Shown piece after piece: positions 39,143-47,725 of a stretch of DNA of 64,000 nucleotides. How positions within the stretch are numbered: position 1 is the stretch's first letter; every line of letters begins with the position of its first letter. A program made the position numbers and the translations under genes. Source of the stretch: Burkholderia vietnamiensis LMG 10929 (GTDB lineage: Bacteria; Pseudomonadota; Gammaproteobacteria; Burkholderiales; Burkholderiaceae); contig NZ_CP009632.1 of NCBI RefSeq assembly GCF_000959445.1, forward strand, positions 496,001-560,000, read 5' to 3'. The notes beneath the pieces were generated by a model, which saw nothing but the letters and a program-made list of their open reading frames with translations, did not search any database and was not told the DNA's origin.

Positions 39143-39910
39143 TCAGAGGCGGCGCAGCAACTGCAGGCATTCGGCCGTCGCGGCCATGTCGAGGGCGGTG
39201 AAGCCGTCCCGCGAGCGGATCGCCGGATCGGCCCCCAGCGCGAGCAGCGCACGGACGACCTCGGCCTTGCCCGACGATGCCGCGTACATCAGGCAGGTCG
39301 CGCCCGTCACGTTCGCATGGTCGAGCGGCACGCCGGCCCGCGCGAGCCGTTCGATGCCGGCCGGGTCGCCGTGCACGCAGGCGAGCCACAGCGCGTTGTT
39401 GCCGTCCGCGTTGATCGCATCGACCGCCACGCCGTGCGCCAGCAGCGCGTCGACGGCGTCGTGCGCGCCGCGCCACGCGGCAACCATCAGCGGCGTGTTG
39501 TCGTGCGCGTCGCGCGCGCTCGGGCCGACGAAGCCGACGCTCGCGAGCCACGCGGCAAGCGCCGGCTCGACCGGGCTGCCGGACGGGTTCGCGCCGGCAA
39601 CGCTCGCGGCCCATGCCGCGTGCCCGCCGATCAGGTCGCAGACGACCGTGAAGCCGAAGTCCGCGAACATGCGCGCCCAGGCCTGACTCGCGTTGCCGCG
39701 GTGGCAGTAGATCAGGATCGGCCGGCCGCGCCGCGTGCGCAGCAACAGCTCGTCCTGGTTGTCGCGCGACAGCCGCACGGCGTCCGGCCAGCCGGAGCGC
39801 GCATGACTGTCGGCATCGCGCGCGTCGAGCACCAGCGCATCGGGATGACGGCCGCGCCACGCGCCGAGCTCGTTGACCGTGAGACGTCGAAAGACGCGTT
39901 GCCCCTTCAT
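39143..39910 (-). CDS. Rhodanese-ankyrin fusion protein
   Basis: A 255-residue fusion. Residues about 1-105 are a rhodanese domain with active-site loop YCHRGNAS; residues about 120-250 are four ankyrin repeats (DNTPLMVAAWRGAHDAVDALLAHG, GNNALWLACVHG, GATCLMYAASSGKAEVV, GFTALDMAA). The ankyrin part is closely related to the separate ankyrin gene upstream in the same operon. It could handle persulfide sulfur while docked to a partner. ATGA overlap with orf77. Confidence 0.85.
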   Translation of the reverse strand: MKGQRVFRRLTVNELGAWRGRHPDALVLDARDADSHARSGWPDAVRLSRDNQDELLLRTRRGRPILIYCHRGNASQAWARMFADFGFTVVCDLIGGHAAWAASVAGANPSGSPVEPALAAWLASVGFVGPSARDAHDNTPLMVAAWRGAHDAVDALLAHGVAVDAINADGNNALWLACVHGDPAGIERLARAGVPLDHANVTGATCLMYAASSGKAEVVRALLALGADPAIRSRDGFTALDMAATAECLQLLRRL

Positions 39911-40140
39911 TGCGAACGCTCGCGCTGCATGCGCTTGCCGACGACGTGCGCGTCCGCGAGCGGCAGCGGTTCGAGCGGCGCGCCCTCATCGCGCCGGAAC
40001 GCGGTGTGGTGTGCGTCGCGGCTCGGTCCGGCTGCATGGCGCTCGTGCCGGAATACGGTCCGGAGCAGATGGTCGAGCGCGCTCGCCGCATCGGCGCGCG
40101 TGTAACCCGAAGCCGGGCGACGCGAAGCACACGCGCTCAT
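39907..40140 (-). CDS. Small protein orf77 between two ankyrin genes
   Basis: A 77-residue basic, His-containing protein (TRADAASALDHLLRTVFRHERHA, AHHTAFRRDEGAPLEPLPLADAHVVGKRM). I do not recognise it. ATGA overlaps with the ankyrin gene upstream and the rhodanese-ankyrin gene downstream argue strongly that it is translated. Confidence 0.6.
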   Translation of the reverse strand: MSACASRRPASGYTRADAASALDHLLRTVFRHERHAAGPSRDAHHTAFRRDEGAPLEPLPLADAHVVGKRMQRERSQ

Positions 40141-40679
40141 GCCGCGTCGTCCTGCGTCGCATGCGCGAGCCGGTGCGATTCGCGCAGCAACTGCAGCGCA
40201 CGATCGGTGGCCATGTCGCGCGCGCTGCGGCCGTCCGGCGCGCATAGCGTCTCGCTCGCGCCGCATGACAGCAGCAGCTGCATCACCTCGATCCGGCCGC
40301 TCGCGGCCGCCTGCATCAGACACGTGACGTCGTCGTCGTTCGCGTGGTCGACGTCGGCGCCCGCCTCGATCAGCCGCAGGATCGGCGCGGGCGCGCCGCC
40401 GATGCACGCATACCACAGCGCGCCGTTGCCGGCGTCGTCGAGCGCGTCGAGCCGCGCACCGTGCGCGAGCAGCGCGTCGAGCACGCCGTCCTCGCCCTGC
40501 AGCGCGGCTAGCATCAGCGGCGTGACGCCGTCGATGCCGCACGAGTGCAGATCGGGAAAGTCGTGCCACGCGAGCCAGGTGGCGAGCGCGGCGGGCATCC
40601 GTGGGCGCGGCGGGTCGTCGTCGCGCACCGCGCGCAGGTTGCCGCCGCGGCGTGCGACGAAGGAACTGTGCAGGGACAT
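40137..40679 (-). CDS. Ankyrin-repeat protein
   Basis: A 180-residue protein: a short leader, then four ankyrin repeats (GVTPLMLAALQGEDGVLDALLAHG, GNGALWYACIGG, DVTCLMQAAASGRIEVMQLLL, GRSARDMATDRALQLL). It aligns end to end with the ankyrin part of the rhodanese fusion, so the two arose by tandem duplication. Likely a protein-interaction module within the nif accessory operon. Confidence 0.85.
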   Translation of the reverse strand: MSLHSSFVARRGGNLRAVRDDDPPRPRMPAALATWLAWHDFPDLHSCGIDGVTPLMLAALQGEDGVLDALLAHGARLDALDDAGNGALWYACIGGAPAPILRLIEAGADVDHANDDDVTCLMQAAASGRIEVMQLLLSCGASETLCAPDGRSARDMATDRALQLLRESHRLAHATQDDAA

Positions 40680-40823
40680 GGTCGTGCTCCGGCTCCGTTT
40701 GACGGACAGGGTTCGGCCAAGCGGCCCGCGGGCGCCGGTGCCGGCGCGCGGGAAACGCCGGGCCGCCCCACGTTGCTCAGGCCCGCTCGTGCGCGTGGCG
40801 TGAAGCGACAGCTTCGCGGCCGC

Positions 40824-41432
40824 TCATACGGGCCGGTTCTCGTTCGGGTTGCGCACCGGACCCATCAGTTCGAGCCCTTCCTCGTACGTGATCGTGTCGA
40901 ACGTGACGTCGAACTTGAGCGCCGCGTCGGCGACGGCGTCGAGCTTGCCCGCGGTGTCCTTCTTCTTCAGCTCGCTCTTCTCGAGATAGAGCAGCTCGAG
41001 CATCTCGTTGTAGACGGTGCTCTCCAGAATCGGCAGCACGTAGAACATCGCGCCCTTGTACGGCACCTGGTAGCGCTTGCTCAGGTCGATGTTGTCGCAG
41101 AACAGGAAGTACTTGCCGCCGGCGCTCAACGTGTCGCCGAGCACCTCGGCGACGTCCTTCAGATATTCGAAGCTCAGCAGGAAGCCCGCGAAGAACGGCA
41201 GGTGCGGCTCACCGAAGGTCGCGACGGCCATCACCTGATCGCAGGTCAGCTCGGGCGGGCGCGCTTCGTCGGCGAGCTTGGCCGCGAAACGCAGCGCGAG
41301 TTCGCCGCGGAATCCGACCCGCCCGAAGGTATTCGTGAGCCCCTTCAGCACGGGGTTGAGCAGACGGCCTTCGGCTTCGAGCCGCGCGAACGCGGTGTCG
41401 TCGAGCGTGGTGCGGGTGAGCGCTTCGGTCAT
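40824..41432 (-). CDS. Uncharacterised nif-linked protein orf202
   Basis: A 202-residue soluble protein, strongly hydrophobic and aromatic in the middle (AVATFGEPHLPFFAGFLLSFEYLKDVAEVLGD, KYFLFCDNIDLSKRYQVPYKGAMFYVLP, YNEMLELLYLEKSELKKKD). No known motif is recognised. It lies between the globin and ankyrin genes, 43 bases after the globin. Gap 40680-40823 upstream of the ankyrin gene shows no clear promoter. Confidence 0.68.
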   Translation of the reverse strand: MTEALTRTTLDDTAFARLEAEGRLLNPVLKGLTNTFGRVGFRGELALRFAAKLADEARPPELTCDQVMAVATFGEPHLPFFAGFLLSFEYLKDVAEVLGDTLSAGGKYFLFCDNIDLSKRYQVPYKGAMFYVLPILESTVYNEMLELLYLEKSELKKKDTAGKLDAVADAALKFDVTFDTITYEEGLELMGPVRNPNENRPV

Positions 41433-41475
41433 GATGAAAAATCCTCGGTGTCGTCGTCAAAGGTGAGGGCGAACG

Positions 41476-41895
41476 TCATCGCCCGGTGTTGCGCAACCAG
41501 TCGGCCAGCTTGAAGAGCGCCTGCATCAGTTCGTCCCGCAGTGCCGGCTCGACGCCGCATTCGTCGAGCGCCGCGCGCATGCAGGCGAGCCACGCGTCGC
41601 GCTCGGCCATGCCGATCGCGAACGCGCGATGCCGCATCCGCAGACGCGGGTGCCCGCGCTGCGCCGAATAGTGACGCGGGCCGCCGAGCCACTCGCACAG
41701 ATAGGTGACGAGCACCGTCTTCACCGGGCCGAGATCCGCGCCGTGCATCGCGCGGATGCCGGCGGCGTCGGGCCGCGTGTCCATCTGGCGATAGAACGCA
41801 TCGACGATGCGCGCGAGCGCGGCTGCACCGCCGAGACGATCCAAAGGCGACGGCGCCGCGTGAAGCGAATGAGCGGAATGGGCGGGCGTGTTCAT
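41476..41895 (-). CDS. Truncated haemoglobin, group II (GlbO-like)
   Basis: A 139-residue globin: LDRLGGAAALARIVDAFYRQMD, WLGGPRHYSAQRGHPRLRMRHRAF (proximal His in RHRAF), IGMAERDAWLACMRAAL (TrpG8) and a terminal LADWLRN, all group II hallmarks. Expected to bind O2 or NO and so protect nitrogenase or buffer O2. The first gene of the accessory operon. The predicted transcript start is almost at the ATG, implying a leaderless message, or a start further in. Confidence 0.9.
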   Translation of the reverse strand: MNTPAHSAHSLHAAPSPLDRLGGAAALARIVDAFYRQMDTRPDAAGIRAMHGADLGPVKTVLVTYLCEWLGGPRHYSAQRGHPRLRMRHRAFAIGMAERDAWLACMRAALDECGVEPALRDELMQALFKLADWLRNTGR

Positions 41896-41907
41896 GAAGC
41901 CGCTTGG

Positions 41908-41924
41908 TGCAACAACCGTACCAG
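41908..41924 (-). promoter_or_regulatory. Sigma-54 promoter of globin-ankyrin operon
   Basis: Minus-strand CTGGTACG-GTTG-TTGCA: invariant GG and GC correctly spaced and an ideal TTGCA. Start of transcription would be near 41897. The NifA site lies 94 bases upstream of the -24 element. Confidence 0.65.
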
Positions 41925-42017
41925 GCGAGATGCGCCGGGCCGCAGCGGACGAAGCGGACAAAACCACGCCTGGATGCGCGACAACTGCGTGTCGTTTGCG
42001 ACGCTGCGCGCGGCGTT

Positions 42018-42033
42018 TGTCGGGAATCCGACA
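42018..42033. promoter_or_regulatory. Shared NifA activator site, nifH and globin operon
   Basis: TGT-CGGGAATCCG-ACA, a perfect palindromic TGT-N10-ACA. It lies 81 bases upstream of the nifH -24 element and 94 bases from the divergent globin -24 element, so one NifA site can serve both directions. This is the only such site in the 373-base spacer. Confidence 0.85.
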
Positions 42034-42113
42034 CGACGAAGGAAGCCGGCGCCGACCTCGCGCCGCGCGCAGCCGGCCCGTCGCGACGGGCGTTGCAACG
42101 AATGTCGTGCGGG

Positions 42114-42130
42114 TTGGCACGGAAGCTGCA
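42114..42130 (+). promoter_or_regulatory. Sigma-54 promoter of nifHDK
   Basis: TTGGCACG-GAAG-CTGCA; the -24 block is perfect and the -12 block has one mismatch. The leader to nifH would be about 128 bases. A weaker alternative, ATGGTCGC-GATT-TCGCA, lies nearer the gene at about 42213-42230. Confidence 0.85.
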
Positions 42131-42211
42131 ATTGCTGGGCTGCGGACAACTCCTGGCCGATGCGCGGTGCGACAGAAGAAGACCAAAGGCGATACGGACA
42201 CGGCAGGCTGA

Positions 42212-43150
<939 letters not shown>

Positions 43151-43167
43151 CGCGCGTCGCGCGACAT

Positions 43168-43196
43168 GCCCCGCCGCGCGGCGCGCGCGGCGGGGC
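43168..43196 (+). other. Strong hairpin between nifH and nifD
   Basis: GCCCCGCCGCGCG and CGCGCGGCGGGGC form a perfect 13-base-pair stem with a three-base gcg loop, 17 bases after the nifH stop. No T-run follows. It may protect the 3' end of a nifH message or partly attenuate readthrough, raising NifH over NifDK. Confidence 0.65.
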
Positions 43197-43232
43197 GCGC
43201 AGTGGAGAACGACCTCACATATGGAGCATGCT

Positions 43233-44696
43233 ATGACCGCCACGGTTGAAGAGCGCAAGGCCGCGAACAAGGCCCTGATCGACGAAGTGCTGAAGGCCTA
43301 TCCGGAGAAGATGGCCAAGCGGCGCGCCAAGCATTTGGGTACCTTCGAGGAGGGCAAGCCCGACTGTGGCGTGAAATCCAACATCAAGTCGCTGCCCGGC
43401 GTGATGACGATCCGCGGCTGCGCGTATGCGGGCTCGAAGGGCGTCGTCTGGGGGCCGATCAAGGACATGATCCACATCAGCCACGGCCCGGTGGGCTGCG
43501 GCCAGTACTCGTGGGCGGCGCGCCGCAACTACTACATCGGCACCACCGGCATCGACACGTTCGTCACGATGCAGTTCACGTCCGACTTCCAGGAGAAGGA
43601 CATCGTGTTCGGCGGCGACAAGAAGCTCGACAAGATCATCGACGAGATCCAGCAGCTGTTTCCGCTGAACAAGGGCATCTCGATCCAGAGCGAATGCCCG
43701 ATCGGCCTGATCGGCGACGACATCGAGGCGGTGTCGAAGAAGAAGGCGACCGAATACGCCGGTCACACGATCGTGCCGGTGCGCTGCGAAGGCTTTCGCG
43801 GCGTGTCGCAATCGCTCGGCCACCACCTCGCGAACGACGCGATCCGCGACTGGGTGTTCGACAAGACCGATCCCGACAAGCGCCCCGCGTTCGAATCGAC
43901 GCCGTACGACGTCGCGATCATCGGCGACTACAACATCGGCGGCGACGCATGGTCGAGCCGCATCCTGCTCGAGGAAATCGGCCTGCGCGTGATCGCGCAG
44001 TGGTCGGGCGACGGCACGATCGCCGAGCTGGAGAACACGCCGAAGGCGAAGCTCAACGTGCTGCACTGCTACCGCTCGATGAACTACATCAGCCGGCACA
44101 TGGAGGAGAAGTACGGGATTCCGTGGGTCGAGTACAACTTCTTCGGCCCGACGATGATCGAGAAGAGCCTGCGCGAGATCGCGAGCCACTTCGACGACAC
44201 GATCAAGGCGAACGCCGAGAAGGTGATCGCGAAGTACCGCCCGCTGATGGATGCCGTGATCGCACGGTACAAGCCGCGGCTGCAGGGCAAGAAGGTGATG
44301 CTGTTCGTCGGCGGCCTGCGTCCGCGCCACGTGATCGGCGCATACGAGGATCTGGGGATGGAGGTGGTCGGCACCGGCTACGAGTTCGGCCACAACGACG
44401 ACTACCAGCGCACGACGCACTACGTGAAGGACGGCACGCTGATCTACGACGACGTGACGGGCTACGAGTTCGAGCAGTTCGTCGAGCAGGTGCAGCCTGA
44501 CCTCGTCGGTTCCGGGATCAAGGAAAAGTACGTGTTCCAGAAGATGGGCGTGCCGTTCCGGCAGATGCACAGCTGGGACTACTCGGGCCCGTACCACGGC
44601 TACGACGGCTTCGCGATCTTCGCGCGCGACATGGACATGGCGATTTCGAGCCCGGTCTGGAGCCTCGCGAAGGCGCCGTGGAAGAAGGCCGCCTGA
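43233..44696 (+). CDS. nifD: NifD, MoFe protein alpha subunit
   Basis: A 487-residue alpha subunit. P-cluster Cys in [21 protein letters not shown] and [11 protein letters not shown]; FeMo-co Cys in [11 protein letters not shown] and FeMo-co His in [12 protein letters not shown]. Start chosen by GGAG six bases upstream; an ATG four codons earlier is in frame. Forms the catalytic tetramer with NifK. Confidence 0.98.
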   Translation: MTATVEERKAANKALIDEVLKAYPEKMAKRRAKHLGTFEEGKPDCGVKSNIKSLPGVMTIRGCAYAGSKGVVWGPIKDMIHISHGPVGCGQYSWAARRNYYIGTTGIDTFVTMQFTSDFQEKDIVFGGDKKLDKIIDEIQQLFPLNKGISIQSECPIGLIGDDIEAVSKKKATEYAGHTIVPVRCEGFRGVSQSLGHHLANDAIRDWVFDKTDPDKRPAFESTPYDVAIIGDYNIGGDAWSSRILLEEIGLRVIAQWSGDGTIAELENTPKAKLNVLHCYRSMNYISRHMEEKYGIPWVEYNFFGPTMIEKSLREIASHFDDTIKANAEKVIAKYRPLMDAVIARYKPRLQGKKVMLFVGGLRPRHVIGAYEDLGMEVVGTGYEFGHNDDYQRTTHYVKDGTLIYDDVTGYEFEQFVEQVQPDLVGSGIKEKYVFQKMGVPFRQMHSWDYSGPYHGYDGFAIFARDMDMAISSPVWSLAKAPWKKAA

Positions 44697-44773
44697 CCCC
44701 GCCCGCCGACGCTCGCTGCAGACCGCCGGCACCGCGCCCACCGCCCATTTGACGACTGAATCAGGAGTACGTG

Positions 44774-46333
44774 ATGCCACAATCCGCCGACAAGATCCTC
44801 GATCACGAGTTGCTGTTCCGCGAACCCGAGTATCAGGAGATTTTCCGCACGAAGAAGGAGCAATTCGAGTTCAACCATCCCGACGAGGCGGTCAAGCAGA
44901 TCGTCGAGTGGACCAAGACCGAGGACTACAAGCAAAAGAACTTCGCGCGCGATTCGCTGACCGTGAATCCCGCCAAGGCGTGCCAGCCGCTCGGCGCGGT
45001 GTACGTCGCGAACGGCTTTCACAAGACGCTGTCGTTCGTGCACGGCTCGCAGGGCTGCGTCGCGTATTACCGTTCGCACTTCTCGCGCCACTTCAAGGAG
45101 CCGACCTCGTGCGTCAGCTCGTCGATGACCGAGGATGCGGCGGTGTTCGGCGGCCTGAACAACATGATCGACGGCCTCGCGAACGCATACAACCTCTACA
45201 AGCCCGAGATGATCGCGGTGTCGACGACCTGCATGGCCGAGGTGATCGGCGACGATCTCGACGCGTTCATCAAGAACAGCAAGCAGAAGGGCAGCGTGCC
45301 GGAAGACTACGACGTGCCGTTCGCCCATACGCCGGCGTTCGTCGGCAGCCACGTCACCGGTTACGACAATTCGCTGCTCGGCATCCTCAAGCACTTCTGG
45401 GACGGCAAGGCCGGCAGCGCGGCGCCGCTCGTGCGCGTGCCCGACGACAGCGTGAACTTCATCGGCGGCTTCGACGGCTTCGTCGTCGGCAACATGGCCG
45501 AAATTCGCCGGATCTTCGCGCTGTTCGACGTGAAGGTCAACGTGATCTGCGATCCGTCCGAGACCTGGAACACGCCGACCGACGGCGAGTTCCGCATGTA
45601 CGAGGGCGGCACGACGAAGGAGGAGGTCGAACGCGCGCTGCACGCGAAGGCGACCTTCGTGTTCCAGGAGTACTGCTGCGAGAAGACCAGCAAGTTCATC
45701 GCCGAGCACGGCCAGGAAGTCGTCGTGCTGAACGCGCCGGTCGGCGTGGCGGGCACCGATCATTTCCTGATGGAAATCTCGCGCGTCACCGGCAAGCCGA
45801 TCCCGGCGGAACTCGAGAAGGAGCGCGGCCAGCTGGTCGACGCGATGGCCGACAGCCAGGCGCACCTGCACGGCAAGCGCTACGCGTTGTACGGCGATCC
45901 GGACCAGATGCTCGGCTATACGCAGTTCCTGCTCGAACTCGGCGCGGAGCCCGCGCACGTGCTCGCGACCAACGGCAACGAGGCATGGGCGGCGAAGGTG
46001 CAGGCGATGTTCGACGCGTCGCCGTACGGCGCGGGCTGCAAGGTGTATCCGAAGCGCGACCTGTGGCACATGCGCTCGCTGCTGTTCACGGAGCCCGTGG
46101 ATTTCCTGATCGGCAACACCTACGGCAAGTATCTCGAGCGCGACACGAAGACGCCGCTCGTGCGCATGGTGTTCCCGATCTTCGATCGCCACCACTACCA
46201 CCGCTATCCGACCTGGGGCTACGCGGGCGCGCTGCGCACGCTGATCATGTTGCTGGACGAATTCTTCGAAGCGCTCGACGCGAACACGATGGTGCCGTCG
46301 AAGACCGACTACAGCTACGACATCATCCGTTGA
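44774..46333 (+). CDS. nifK: NifK, MoFe protein beta subunit
   Basis: A 519-residue beta subunit with P-cluster Cys in [24 protein letters not shown] and [17 protein letters not shown] six bases upstream favours this ATG over a GTG one codon earlier. The nifD-nifK spacer of 77 bases has no strong structure. Confidence 0.98.
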   Translation: MPQSADKILDHELLFREPEYQEIFRTKKEQFEFNHPDEAVKQIVEWTKTEDYKQKNFARDSLTVNPAKACQPLGAVYVANGFHKTLSFVHGSQGCVAYYRSHFSRHFKEPTSCVSSSMTEDAAVFGGLNNMIDGLANAYNLYKPEMIAVSTTCMAEVIGDDLDAFIKNSKQKGSVPEDYDVPFAHTPAFVGSHVTGYDNSLLGILKHFWDGKAGSAAPLVRVPDDSVNFIGGFDGFVVGNMAEIRRIFALFDVKVNVICDPSETWNTPTDGEFRMYEGGTTKEEVERALHAKATFVFQEYCCEKTSKFIAEHGQEVVVLNAPVGVAGTDHFLMEISRVTGKPIPAELEKERGQLVDAMADSQAHLHGKRYALYGDPDQMLGYTQFLLELGAEPAHVLATNGNEAWAAKVQAMFDASPYGAGCKVYPKRDLWHMRSLLFTEPVDFLIGNTYGKYLERDTKTPLVRMVFPIFDRHHYHRYPTWGYAGALRTLIMLLDEFFEALDANTMVPSKTDYSYDIIR

Positions 46334-46346
46334 CACGGAGGCGGCG

Positions 46347-46667
46347 ATGACGGAACGGGTACTCGTCAAGACGACGCAGGACGGCCGCAAGGTCGAGGTG
46401 ATCGACGGCTGGGTCTGCCTCGCAGGCGTGCGCGAGACCGATCATCTGGTGCCGTTGGGCGAGCATCCGAACCGCCAGGCGATCGCGCGCACGGTGCGCG
46501 GCGCCACGCACGTGGCGGGGCGCCTGCCGCTCACGCACGACGAGGCCGCGATCGCGCAGGGCGCGCTGTCGGCCGCGCAGCGTGCGTTCGACGCGAGCCC
46601 GCAAGGGATCGCGCAGCGCATCCGGAAGGCCGTATGGGCGAAGACGGCAGCGGAGGGCGTCGAATGA
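46347..46667 (+). CDS. Unknown protein orf106 after nifK
   Basis: A 106-residue protein: beta-rich start (RVLVKTTQDGRKVEVIDGWVCLAGVRETDHLVPLGE) and a helical C-terminal half (LPLTHDEAAIAQGALSAAQRAFD). GGAGG precedes the ATG, 13 bases after nifK. No recognised family. It is followed by a terminator and so probably ends the nifHDK transcript. Confidence 0.6.
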   Translation: MTERVLVKTTQDGRKVEVIDGWVCLAGVRETDHLVPLGEHPNRQAIARTVRGATHVAGRLPLTHDEAAIAQGALSAAQRAFDASPQGIAQRIRKAVWAKTAAEGVE

Positions 46668-46722
46668 GCGCCGGCCGTTGCGATGCGGCGGCGTTACGAC
46701 GTGGCGTCGCTCGGTCGCGGCG

Positions 46723-46742
46723 CGGTCGGTCGGTCGGTCGGT
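46723..46742 (+). repeat. Tetranucleotide tandem repeat (CGGT)5
   Basis: Five exact CGGT copies, just before a terminator in the spacer after orf106. It is outside any gene I accept. Such repeats can vary in copy number by slippage. Confidence 0.85.
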
Positions 46743-46774
46743 CCAACAGGGTTTTACCTCGCGAAATTTGGCCC

Positions 46775-46800
46775 GCCGCCGGTATGGGGCGGCTTTTTTT
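46775..46800 (+). terminator. Intrinsic terminator after nifHDK-orf106
   Basis: Stem GCCGCC / GGCGGC with a seven-base loop (46775-46793), immediately followed by seven T residues. A textbook intrinsic terminator that would end the nifH transcript. Confidence 0.9.
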
Positions 46801-46939
46801 CGGCGCGGCGAGCGAGCGGCGCGCGTGACGAGGATTCGACGGCGTGCGCCGCGGCAGCGATCGGCCATCGCCGGGCCGCGATGCATGGCCCGACGCATGC
46901 GCCGTGGCCGCAGCGGCCGGATGGCGCCAGGAGGACGCG

Positions 46940-47419
46940 GTGATCTACGTGCTTGAACTGCCGGAAGCCGGCGCGCCGAACGCATGGTTCGCGTATGACG
47001 ACGCCGATTTTGCGCGCAAGGTGGCGGCGTCCGACCCGCTCGCGCGCGACGAAATCCACGACACGCTGACGGTGCGCGAGCTGCTCGCATTCGACGGCGC
47101 CGAACCCGACGCGGCGCTGCGCGCCGCGTATCCGGCGCTGTGCTCGCTCGGCGACGCCTATGGCTGGGACGCGATGCTCTACCGGGCCGACTACGTGCTC
47201 GGTCGCGGCGTCTGCGGCAACCAGCCGGTTACGCTGCGCGACGCGGCGGCGGCCGCGCTCGCCGCACGCAGCGCAGCCATCGTGTACTGGACCGACGACG
47301 ACGCGCTCGCCGCGTTCGAAGGCGGCGATCCGCGCGTTGCCGGCGAGCGAAACTGGCGGGCGAGGCGGGCGCTGTACGAGCAGCTCGTCGCGCTCGACGT
47401 ACTGGCCGACGACAACTGA
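46940..47419 (+). CDS. Unknown protein orf159 before nifE
   Basis: A 159-residue acidic protein starting at GTG with AGGAGG six bases upstream. It contains VIYVLELPEAGAPNAWFAYDDADFARKV, YGWDAMLYRADYVLG, VCGNQPVTLRDA and WRARRALYEQLVALDVL. No recognised family. It is isolated between a terminator and the nifE promoter; no sigma-54 site was seen in front of it. Confidence 0.6.
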   Translation: MIYVLELPEAGAPNAWFAYDDADFARKVAASDPLARDEIHDTLTVRELLAFDGAEPDAALRAAYPALCSLGDAYGWDAMLYRADYVLGRGVCGNQPVTLRDAAAAALAARSAAIVYWTDDDALAAFEGGDPRVAGERNWRARRALYEQLVALDVLADDN

Positions 47420-47567
47420 CGGGCGGCGCAAGGACATGAAGAAACGGCGAACCGAACGAACCCCGGCCGATGCGTCGGCGAACGCTTTCGCGACCGGATG
47501 CGGGAACGAGCGATCGCCCGCTCGCACCGGCGCTGCGCCTTACAGCGTTCGCCGCTCGAGCGCGACT

Positions 47568-47628
47568 CGCGCGTTGTCGGGTTCCGTTCAAAACCGTCCA
47601 AAGCGCGTCCGAATCCCGACAACGCGCG
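47568..47628. promoter_or_regulatory. 14-base inverted repeat, split NifA-like site, upstream of nifE
   Basis: CGCGCGTTGTCGGG (47568-47581) and its perfect complement CCCGACAACGCGCG (47615-47628) are separated by 33 bases. Each arm carries a NifA half-site inside a one-mismatch TGT-N10-ACA: TGT-N10-TCA at 47575-47590 and CGT-N10-ACA at 47606-47621. It lies 53-99 bases upstream of the -24 element. Confidence 0.6.
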
Positions 47629-47673
47629 CGCCCCGTCAGACCGCATCGAACGGTGTTCATGGGGCCGAGCCGC

Positions 47674-47690
47674 ATGGTATGGAATTTGCG
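47674..47690 (+). promoter_or_regulatory. Sigma-54 promoter of nifENX operon
   Basis: ATGGTATG-GAAT-TTGCG: invariant GG and GC at correct spacing with a TTGC core. Start near 47701, 25 bases before nifE. With the inverted repeat this fills the 306-base gap. Confidence 0.68.
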
Positions 47691-47725
47691 GATATCCCGT
47701 TGCACGAACCTGAGAGGAACCCGTC

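Noticed and set aside
46723..46742. (CGGT)5 as a phase-variation switch
   Set aside because: It is not inside or at the promoter of an accepted gene; it lies between orf106 and a terminator.
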